5,672 nucleotides of DNA from Deltaproteobacteria bacterium. GTDB taxonomy: Bacteria; Desulfobacterota; Dissulfuribacteria; Dissulfuribacterales; UBA3076. Positions 1 to 5,672 of this stretch are shown piece by piece; the stretch's first letter is position 1, and each line of letters opens with the position of its first letter. The notes under the pieces are model-generated. The model was not told the origin of the DNA. It saw only the letters and a program-made list of their open reading frames with translations, and ran no database searches. Made by a program: the position numbers and the translations under genes. The DNA is taken from positions 1 to 5,672 of the forward strand of contig WTCF01000234.1 in the NCBI GenBank assembly GCA_013138705.1, given 5' to 3'.

Positions 1-2
1 TC

Positions 3-1004
3 CTGCCGGTCCCCCGGATATCCCGGCCTTGTTTCACTGCTTATGCCGTATCATCAAGTAAGTTCAATCAGAAAAATGTTGGGGGCAAATCCAACAACCT
101 GAGGCACTTGCAGGGCAAGTTGCCGGAATGGATAGGTCTTCCCAATTCAGTGGCCATGCCGTTCGGGATCTTTGAAAAGGTGCTTGCTGAGAAAAACAAC
201 AAGGAAATTACCGGGCATTATAATGAACTGATGCTGCGAATAGATAAAAATGCCGAAAAGGTGGATGTAGAGGTACTGAGTGAACTCCGTAAGACCATTC
301 TGGGTCTTGAGGCACCGGATGAGCTGGTCTCTGAGCTTCATGGGGTGATGGATGAGGCAGGGCTTCCGTGGCCCTCAAACTGGGAAGTTGCCTGGACATG
401 TATCAAGGGCGTATGGGGCTCCAAATGGAACGAGAGGGCACATCTAAGCCGCAGGACAAGAGGTATCCCCCATGCGGATCTCTTCATGGCAGTGCTCATT
501 CAAGAGGTGGTCGAGGCTGATTACAGTTTTGTGATCCACACCGTTAATCCCTCTACAGGCAACAGGGATGAGATCTATGCCGAGGTGGTCCCGGGCCTTG
601 GGGAGACATTGGTTGGCAATTATCCCGGAAAGGCCCTCAGCTTCACCTGCAGGAAGGGAAAAGATGAACCACAGCTCCTGGCTTTCCCGAGCAAGAGCGT
701 TGCCCTTTTCGGCAGCGGCCTGATCTTCCGTTCGGATTCCAATGGGGAGGATCTGGCCGGTTATGCTGGTGCCGGTCTTTACGACAGCATAATGTTGGAG
801 CCGTCAGTCAAAGTTCCTCTGGATTACACACGCGAATCGCTCGTGGGGAATGAGGATTTTCGAAAGGACTTTTTAGTCACTGTAGCCAATATCGGCGCAG
901 TTATTGAGAAAGCCATGGGCTCTCCGCAGGATATCGAAGGCGCTTACTCAAAAGGTCAATATTACGTTGTCCAGACCCGCCCCCAGGTTGGGATTGAAGA
1001 ATAG
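3..1004 (+). CDS. Alpha-glucan water dikinase, GWD1-like, C-terminal ATP-binding part (5' end outside window)
   Basis: Enzymes of this family use ATP and water to phosphorylate glucose units of alpha-glucan, releasing AMP and phosphate through a phosphohistidine intermediate. Only the last 333 residues are visible. The frame is open to the left edge, and family motifs begin before the first possible start (a TTG at 108), so the gene starts upstream. Numbering visible residues from base 3: VGGKSNN at 26-32 (nucleotide-binding Lys region), SVAMPFGIFEKVL shortly after, VWGSKWNERAHLSRR at 137-151, HTVNP from 179, GLGETLVG at 198-205, RSDSNGEDL...AGLYDS at 243-262, QDIEG at 309-313 and VQTRPQ at 323-328. 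The PWP segment before the KWNERA motif, and the RSDSNGEDL block placed after GLGETLVG, match my recollection of plant GWD1 rather than PWD, PPDK or PEP synthase. The phosphohistidine domain and any carbohydrate-binding module would lie upstream. The next gene begins 4 bases after the stop. GWD-type identity is firm; the exact substrate is inferred. Confidence -1.
   Translation: MPVPRISRPCFTAYAVSSSKFNQKNVGGKSNNLRHLQGKLPEWIGLPNSVAMPFGIFEKVLAEKNNKEITGHYNELMLRIDKNAEKVDVEVLSELRKTILGLEAPDELVSELHGVMDEAGLPWPSNWEVAWTCIKGVWGSKWNERAHLSRRTRGIPHADLFMAVLIQEVVEADYSFVIHTVNPSTGNRDEIYAEVVPGLGETLVGNYPGKALSFTCRKGKDEPQLLAFPSKSVALFGSGLIFRSDSNGEDLAGYAGAGLYDSIMLEPSVKVPLDYTRESLVGNEDFRKDFLVTVANIGAVIEKAMGSPQDIEGAYSKGQYYVVQTRPQVGIEE
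996..1000 (+). promoter_or_regulatory. Weak ribosome binding site for the TIM-barrel/dikinase fusion
   Basis: GAAGA lies 8 bases before the ATG at 1009, within the last codons of the upstream dikinase gene. It is a weak match to the Shine-Dalgarno consensus. Because the two genes are only 4 bases apart, reinitiation or coupling by ribosomes finishing the upstream gene probably matters too. It supports 1009 as the start. Confidence -1.
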
Positions 1005-1008
1005 AAAA

Positions 1009-4000
1009 ATGCGTATCCGGATCGGCAATCAGAGCGCCTTCTCGGCCTCAACAGTGACACAGCCCTTTGAGTATGCTGTGGCTGAAGGTTTTGATGCCTT
1101 TGAGTGGTTTCCCGACAAAAGGGAATCAGGGGCAGGCTGGGCAGAAGGTGATATATCTAAAGAGCAACGTGCCTTTATTAAGAAAACCGCTCTTGCCCAT
1201 GACATTCGCCTCTCGGTCCATGCTCCCTGGCAGGCAAATCCTTTAAGGCCGGAAAGTCGTGACATCTTCCTCAAAAACATTGAGTTTGCGCAAGATATCA
1301 ATGCATCGCTCATCAATATACACCTTTATACTGATGAGGGAATTGCCTCCTATGTCCAGGCCATTGTTCCCCTGATAAAAAATCTGGCAAAGGCCGGGAT
1401 CAAGCTATCTGTAGAAAATACACCGATCACCAGGCCGCAGGATTTTAATGAGTTGTTCAGACGGCTTCTAGGCCTTGACTCAACAGATACCGCCCATGTG
1501 GGAATGTGCCTGGATCTGGGACATGCCAACCTGTGTGAGGCAACCCTCAATGACTACCTCAAATTCATTGACTTGCTCGATTCCCAAGTCCCGATCATCC
1601 ATATTCACATGCACGAAAACTATGGAGACTATGACAGCCACTTGCCTCTGTTCACCGGTCCTGCAGGAAAAAATGACTCAGGCATAAAGGGATTTATAGA
1701 ACGGATGGAAAGGCGCAACTTTTCAGGCTGCGTCATCTTCGAGCAGTGGCCGGAACTACCTAGTCTGCTCAATGACGCCCGCAACAGGCTGCTCAAGATG
1801 ATCAGTATTTCAGAAAGACCTGCTGTTGAACCCGACATGGCCCCAGGGAATGATCTTGTTAAAATGATTGCAAGGGCGGACCGTAAATGCCGAAGTTGGA
1901 GGGAGAAACTTGGCTGGATTGATCACTTGCTTTCTGATGACACATTTGAGCTTAACACAGAGCAACTCATTTACCTGGCGATCTATCTCCGTTTCATAGG
2001 GACAGGTGAAATACCCTGTACTGAGGATGGGCGGCACTTTCGCCCGTCTCATCACGCAAGGATGGCGCATCACATACAGGACCGTCTGTCCAAAATTACC
2101 ACCCTGGAAAATGCATTTATCATCAGAAGAATCTATCCATGGCTTCCATCCTTCACCAGCAGTTTTACCAGGAAGGAACCGCTTACACGAATACGGGACA
2201 TTGCTCACAGAAACGATATCCCCAAGGAGCTCAAGAAGGAGATCAAGAATACGCTCCAGAACAAGCTGCATCGGTGCGCCGGCCCTGAGGACCTTGCCAC
2301 CTCGGCAGCCCTGCTTAAAAGGATAACGGCCCCGGATGCCGGTTATTCACCCGATTTCGTAAAGGAATTCAAGGAATTCCACAAGGAACTCAAGGAGTTT
2401 TTCAATACCCGCTCTTTAGAGGAACAACTTGAAGCAATGCTCAGAGAGGGCAGTGTTCATAATTCCCATACGCTCGAATTAATTCACAAGTTCCTTGAAG
2501 CCAAAGAAAAAGCACATACACCCGATGAGCTGGTAACCGGTTTCGAGCTCTTGACAATGCTTCGCAGTCAATTCAGTGAAAAACTTAAAGGGGAAACCGG
2601 CTCCAAGGGACAAGAACTCCAGATGACGGACATCGGGCTAGAGGACTTTTCTTTTGTGCTCTTGAGCCAATTGATCAACCTCTTTGATGCCTTGGGGAAA
2701 GAGATAAAATGGTCGCCGGCCTTGCGCTGCCTGAAGCTTGCAATTGAAAACTTGCGCCTCGGCGGCTTCGATACCAAAGAATGCCAGGCAATAGAATCCG
2801 AGCTGGAGGCTTGGCGCCGGGGTTTCAGGCCTCAAGACCGTGAGCATCTTATTCGGCTCAAAGCCACAATTGATCGATGCAGACGGCTGGCAGAGGTCTA
2901 CTGTAACAGAATTCTGGCCCTGTTTCCTGAAAAGGTCGAAAGGCTGGGACAGGCTCTGGGTGTGGACAGACACAAGATAAAGATCTTCTGTGAGGTGGAT
3001 ATTCGAAGCCACTTGATCTTCCAGGTCTCAAAACTCATTGCTCTCCTTTTAAAAGGCATCAGGAGGCTCGCTGCCTTGCCCCCATGGGATGTGATCGTGC
3101 CGGGCAAGACCTCCGGCCGCCTGGTAGAGGCCGCATGTATTGATGATTTACCAGGTCCTTTTGACAAAGCGATCGTAGTTCTTATGGAAAAGGTGGAAGG
3201 TGATGAGGATGTCCCTGCAGGGGTGGTCGGCCTGATTGTTGCCCATGAAACACCCCTTCTTTCACACCTTGCGGTTCGAGCCAGACAGGGGGACATCGTA
3301 TTCATCGTATGCGAAGATGCAGATCGCTATGCAGAATTAAAAAGTTTTCTTGGGAGACAGCTCATCCTGGATGTCTCTGCTGAAAAAGTGAATCTGGAAT
3401 TTTCTTCCAGCCCTGAGCAAAAAGGAGTAACTGAGAGAGAAGGGGAGGTCCGGCAGGAACGAGCCTGGGTACCTGATGTGCTCCTGTGCTCTGATCGCAA
3501 ATTGTTGCCGTTGGATCAGGTGAGACCTGCAACTGGAGGCAGCAAGGCAGATGCAGCAAGGCGGCTTGAAGATCTGTCGCAAATTGAGGAGGCAGGCTTT
3601 GTGGCATCCCCTGGAGTTGTGGTTCCTTTTGGTGTCATGCAAGAGTCACTAAAGAGGGCATCGGTCCTTGAACAAGAGTACCGGATGTTGGTCAGCCGGT
3701 TGAATGAATTGCCACAAAGCGATTTCTTTGAGGCCTTGAGGAAATTACAAGGTATTATCAGGCAGCTTGACGTACCCGATGAGATCGTCTCGGGTGTGAT
3801 GGAAAAATTCCCACGACATGAACGGCTGATGGTACGTTCCAGTGCAAACTGTGAGGATCTGGAAGGCCTGTCAGGGGCCGGACTTTACGATTCAATTCCC
3901 AATGTGTCGCCACCTGAGGTAGCTCAGGCAGTGAGAAAAGTCTGGTCATCACTATGGACCAGGCGCGCGGCATTGAGCAGGAGAAAGCTCGGTATCCCCC

Positions 4001-4458
4001 ATGATAGTGCCCACATGGCTGTGCTCATCCAGCAGATGGTTGTCCCGGAAATTTCATTCATTATGCATACTGTCAATCCTGTAGCTCAACACCAGGATGA
4101 AGTTTATGTGGAACTGGCAGCAGGTCTGGGTGAAGCGTTGACTTCCGGTAAAATCCCTGGTGTTCCTTATCGAATGGTCTGCAATAAGCGTACAGGAAGT
4201 GTATGCATGCTGGCCTTTGCAAGTTTCAGCTATGCAATATGGCCCGGCCCTTCAGGGAGTCTTATCCAAAAAACAGTGGATTATTCCAAGACAGGGCTGT
4301 CAAAAGATAAAGTTTTTAGAAATCGCTTGGGTGGCCGCCTGGGGTCAATCGGCCGATTTGTGGAAGATTCGGTGGGAATACCTCAGGATATTGAGGGGCT
4401 TGTCCTGAAAGACAAGATCTATCTGGTTCAATCACGTCCGCAGCAAGGTGTATTTTAA
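1009..4458 (+). CDS. TIM-barrel (sugar phosphate isomerase/epimerase-like) fused to a PWD-like glucan dikinase
   Basis: This is a 1149-residue two-part protein. Residues 1-270 or so form a xylose-isomerase-like TIM barrel (AP endonuclease family 2 fold). It has SVHAPW (H71), H105, VENTP (E136), CLDLGH (D169, H172), IHIHMHE (H198/H200/H202) and FEQWP (E245), so the usual Glu-Asp-His-Glu metal site appears intact. Residues of about 300-700 are helical and match the GWD central region, with QNKLHRCAGPEDL at 417-429 standing where plant GWD has a QKLHNNTSPDDV-like motif. Residues of about 710-780 are the swivelling phosphohistidine domain, with TPLLSHLAVRAR giving candidate catalytic His753. The ATP-binding domain follows: GGSK 843-846, RSSANCEDL...AGLYDS 943-962, VWSSLWTRRAALSRR 978-992, HTVNP from 1020, GLGEAL 1039-1044, QDIEG 1126-1130 and VQSRPQ 1140-1145. 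This motif order is like plant PWD (GWD3). No starch-binding module is recognisable. The ATG at 1009 is preferred over an in-frame TTG at 904, which would overlap the upstream gene by 101 bases and add 35 residues unlike the barrel. Dikinase identity is firm; the reaction of the barrel is unknown. Confidence -1.
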   Translation: MRIRIGNQSAFSASTVTQPFEYAVAEGFDAFEWFPDKRESGAGWAEGDISKEQRAFIKKTALAHDIRLSVHAPWQANPLRPESRDIFLKNIEFAQDINASLINIHLYTDEGIASYVQAIVPLIKNLAKAGIKLSVENTPITRPQDFNELFRRLLGLDSTDTAHVGMCLDLGHANLCEATLNDYLKFIDLLDSQVPIIHIHMHENYGDYDSHLPLFTGPAGKNDSGIKGFIERMERRNFSGCVIFEQWPELPSLLNDARNRLLKMISISERPAVEPDMAPGNDLVKMIARADRKCRSWREKLGWIDHLLSDDTFELNTEQLIYLAIYLRFIGTGEIPCTEDGRHFRPSHHARMAHHIQDRLSKITTLENAFIIRRIYPWLPSFTSSFTRKEPLTRIRDIAHRNDIPKELKKEIKNTLQNKLHRCAGPEDLATSAALLKRITAPDAGYSPDFVKEFKEFHKELKEFFNTRSLEEQLEAMLREGSVHNSHTLELIHKFLEAKEKAHTPDELVTGFELLTMLRSQFSEKLKGETGSKGQELQMTDIGLEDFSFVLLSQLINLFDALGKEIKWSPALRCLKLAIENLRLGGFDTKECQAIESELEAWRRGFRPQDREHLIRLKATIDRCRRLAEVYCNRILALFPEKVERLGQALGVDRHKIKIFCEVDIRSHLIFQVSKLIALLLKGIRRLAALPPWDVIVPGKTSGRLVEAACIDDLPGPFDKAIVVLMEKVEGDEDVPAGVVGLIVAHETPLLSHLAVRARQGDIVFIVCEDADRYAELKSFLGRQLILDVSAEKVNLEFSSSPEQKGVTEREGEVRQERAWVPDVLLCSDRKLLPLDQVRPATGGSKADAARRLEDLSQIEEAGFVASPGVVVPFGVMQESLKRASVLEQEYRMLVSRLNELPQSDFFEALRKLQGIIRQLDVPDEIVSGVMEKFPRHERLMVRSSANCEDLEGLSGAGLYDSIPNVSPPEVAQAVRKVWSSLWTRRAALSRRKLGIPHDSAHMAVLIQQMVVPEISFIMHTVNPVAQHQDEVYVELAAGLGEALTSGKIPGVPYRMVCNKRTGSVCMLAFASFSYAIWPGPSGSLIQKTVDYSKTGLSKDKVFRNRLGGRLGSIGRFVEDSVGIPQDIEGLVLKDKIYLVQSRPQQGVF
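2362..2400 (+). repeat. Short in-gene near-repeat encoding a charged helix
   Basis: Two perfect adjacent copies of AAGGAATTC are followed by degenerate copies (AAGGAACTC, AAGGAGTTT). They encode K-E-F/K-E-F/H/K-E-L/K-E-F at residues 452-464 of the dikinase fusion. The result is a strongly charged amphipathic helix within the helical region that links barrel and kinase. It looks like a small local duplication inside a coding region, not a mobile or regulatory repeat. Confidence -1.
4445..4450 (+). promoter_or_regulatory. Ribosome binding site for the stand-alone TIM-barrel gene
   Basis: AAGGTG, one base off AAGGAG, lies 10 bases before the ATG at 4461 and inside the end of the dikinase fusion gene. 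Together with the 2-base gap it fixes this start. Confidence -1.
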
Positions 4459-4460
4459 AA

Positions 4461-5525
4461 ATGTCAGGGATAAAGAACAATAGTCCTTTTGCTTGCCCGC
4501 CGTTGCTGGCACTTTTTCAGAAAAGGATTGATGGTGATGACGCCCTTCTGCATCTGGCCAGTCTACGTTTTAAAGAGGCAGGTCTTGGAACCGAATTTTA
4601 TGCAGTAACACCAGTGGAGCTTGTCTGGCTGTTGAAATTCAAGCCCAAGCCTGAAACCCCTGTAGTGGCTCATTTGTGCAGAGATATCAATCTGTTTGAG
4701 GAACAAGGCCGCAACATGGTCATGGATTTTGCCACAAAATTCAAAGACCGGATCTTTGGGCTGGTCATCCATGATCAAACCGAAATTGCAACCCGCTTTA
4801 ACGATTATGTGGCTGCATTGCAGGAGATAGAATCAAGATCGAAAAAGGTCCCTGGGAGCCCTTATCTTTTTGTAGAATATGCCGCGGGCCTGGAACCGGA
4901 TTTTTTTATTGAGATCTTGAAGGCAATACAAGATCTTGAACATGTGAGCGCCTGTATTGATATAGGCCATATCGGCATATGGCAAACAAGATCTGCCTAT
5001 TCACGCAGCCATCCAGGAAAGGATGTGTGCGCCATCACGCCGAATGATCCTGAACTGCCTGAGGTGGTCAGAGATGTCCAAAGTGCGGTTGATTCCGGAT
5101 TAGATGCAGTGCTTGATGTAATTCGGGCCCTTGGCCGCTTAGAAAAACCACTGCATTTTCATTTGCATGACGGGCATCCGCTTTCCACCATCAGTCCCTT
5201 TGGGGTCTCTGACCACCTGAGTTTCCTGGTTGAAATTCCCATACCTTTTGAATACAAGGGCAGAAGATCTCTTGATCCGATGTTCGGACCTTCAGGTCTT
5301 TCAAGGATCGTTACTGAATCAATGCAGTTGCCGGGTCCGGATCGAGTCTCTTTTACACTTGAGATTCATCCGGCCGAAGGAAGGCTTCCTCTTGCTAATG
5401 CCTCTCACCTGTTTAATCACTGGAGAGACAAAACAAATGCGGAAAGGATGAACTATTGGCTGTCGATTCTTGCTCAAAATTATAAACTGCTATTTGATAT
5501 AGCCGCAAAAAGGATAACGCTGTGA
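4461..5525 (+). CDS. Divergent xylose-isomerase-like TIM-barrel protein
   Basis: The 354-residue product has no signal peptide or membrane segment and is probably cytoplasmic. It shows the spaced metal-ligand pattern of the sugar phosphate isomerase/epimerase (AP endonuclease 2-like) superfamily: FVEYA (E139), CIDIGH (D167, H170), LHFHLHDGHP (H232/H234/H236, D237, H239) and FTLEIHP (E301). These are the positions expected at the C-terminal ends of barrel strands, so it is probably a divalent-metal enzyme acting on a sugar or sugar phosphate. The N-terminal third is poorly recognisable. It is not a close copy of the barrel in the preceding gene: it is longer, with an insertion of about 60 residues between the Asp and His motifs. 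The ATG at 4461 lies 2 bases after the preceding stop and has an AAGGTG Shine-Dalgarno-like sequence. The gene sits between a glucan dikinase and a GH13 enzyme, which points to a role in alpha-glucan turnover, but substrate and reaction cannot be told. Superfamily assignment is fairly confident, function is not. Confidence -1.
   Translation: MSGIKNNSPFACPPLLALFQKRIDGDDALLHLASLRFKEAGLGTEFYAVTPVELVWLLKFKPKPETPVVAHLCRDINLFEEQGRNMVMDFATKFKDRIFGLVIHDQTEIATRFNDYVAALQEIESRSKKVPGSPYLFVEYAAGLEPDFFIEILKAIQDLEHVSACIDIGHIGIWQTRSAYSRSHPGKDVCAITPNDPELPEVVRDVQSAVDSGLDAVLDVIRALGRLEKPLHFHLHDGHPLSTISPFGVSDHLSFLVEIPIPFEYKGRRSLDPMFGPSGLSRIVTESMQLPGPDRVSFTLEIHPAEGRLPLANASHLFNHWRDKTNAERMNYWLSILAQNYKLLFDIAAKRITL
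5510..5514 (+). promoter_or_regulatory. Ribosome binding site for the GH13-like gene
   Basis: AAGGA lies 7 bases before the GTG at 5522, at good spacing. It favours the GTG over the ATG at 5540, which is preceded only by A-rich coding sequence without a Shine-Dalgarno match. Confidence -1.
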
Positions 5526-5672
5526 AAAAACCTGAAAAGATGATCATCTATAACCTGTTTCCCCTATTGGCCGGAAAGTTCACAGACTGGGAAAGGCATC
5601 TATTGAGGGCATCTGAAATGGGCTTCAACTGGGTCTTTGTTAATCCCATTCAGCGTCCAGGTGAGTCGGGCA
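5522..5672 (+). CDS. Probable GH13 alpha-amylase-family enzyme, N-terminus (3' end outside window)
   Basis: Only 50 complete codons are present, with the frame open to the right edge. The visible protein has IYNLFPLLAGKFTDWERHL, then ASEMGFNWVFVNPIQRPGES. This looks like the start of a GH13 catalytic barrel: first strand, a helix placing the chain, then the 'MGF..v..nPi' second strand that leads into the substrate-binding loop. GH13 enzymes hydrolyse or transfer alpha-1,4 or alpha-1,6 glucan links. The catalytic Asp/Glu/Asp residues lie beyond the window, so hydrolase versus transferase cannot be decided. The GTG start overlaps the preceding stop in a GTGA junction, implying translational coupling, and it has AAGGA 7 bases upstream. 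An ATG at 5540 is the alternative start but has no good ribosome binding site. No signal peptide is seen, so the enzyme is probably cytoplasmic. Confidence -1.
   Translation, partial: MKKPEKMIIYNLFPLLAGKFTDWERHLLRASEMGFNWVFVNPIQRPGESG

Noticed and set aside
108..110. TTG at 108 as the start of a short 298-residue dikinase.
   Set aside because: Family motifs (VGGKSNN and preceding residues) are in frame upstream with no stop to the left edge, so the gene is truncated by the window, not short.
904..1008. An in-frame TTG at 904 as the start of the barrel/dikinase fusion, adding 35 residues.
   Set aside because: It lies 101 bases inside the upstream gene, and the added residues are basic out-of-frame translation of conserved dikinase sequence. 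The ATG at 1009 begins directly with a barrel strand.
900..1015. The first two genes as one protein broken by a frameshift.
   Set aside because: The first gene ends normally just after the family C-terminal VQTRPQ motif, and the second begins with a new, complete barrel domain. Both reading frames are intact.
1810..2271. Minus-strand open frame of 153 codons, and a similar one at 2898-3305.
   Set aside because: Both are antisense to well-conserved parts of the dikinase fusion, have no recognisable domain, and have compositions typical of reverse-strand shadows.
3..4458. Pyruvate phosphate dikinase or PEP synthase identity for the two dikinases.
   Set aside because: There is no C-terminal PEP/pyruvate-binding barrel after the ATP domain. 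The domain order His-domain then ATP-domain at the C-terminus, the LSHLAVRAR site and the AGLYDS motifs are those of glucan dikinases.
5540..5542. ATG at 5540 as the start of the GH13-like gene.
   Set aside because: It has no Shine-Dalgarno match upstream, whereas the GTG at 5522 has AAGGA at 7 bases and a standard GTGA coupling overlap.

Overview
The window is a tightly packed, all-plus-strand stretch of what looks like one bacterial operon for alpha-glucan (glycogen or starch-like polymer) metabolism. The genes lack introns, are separated by 4 and 2 bases, then overlap by 4 bases at a GTGA junction. Shine-Dalgarno-like sequences and a GTG start add to the bacterial picture. Base composition is roughly balanced. 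I cannot name the organism from this sequence alone. No promoter, terminator, RNA gene, mobile element or CRISPR array is visible, so both ends of the operon lie outside.

Layout: (1) bases 3-1004, the C-terminal 333 residues of an alpha-glucan water dikinase that resembles plant GWD1 (R1 protein) and runs in from the left edge. (2) Bases 1009-4458, an 1149-residue protein with an unusual build: an N-terminal xylose-isomerase-like TIM barrel (sugar phosphate isomerase/epimerase type) followed by the helical region, phosphohistidine domain and ATP-binding domain of a second glucan dikinase, whose ATP-binding motifs resemble plant phosphoglucan water dikinase (PWD/GWD3). (3) Bases 4461-5525, a 354-residue free-standing and divergent TIM-barrel protein of the same broad superfamily. 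(4) Bases 5522-5672, the first 50 codons of a probable GH13 alpha-amylase-family enzyme that runs off the right edge.

How they may work together (inference): in plants, GWD phosphorylates glucan at C6 and PWD then phosphorylates the pre-phosphorylated glucan at C3, which opens the polymer to amylases. This operon pairs one GWD1-like and one PWD-like dikinase with a GH13 enzyme, so a parallel bacterial phosphorylate-then-cleave (or remodel) route is plausible. The two TIM barrels, one fused to a dikinase, have no place in the plant pathway. They are the most novel element and could act on phosphorylated sugars or oligosaccharides released from the polymer.
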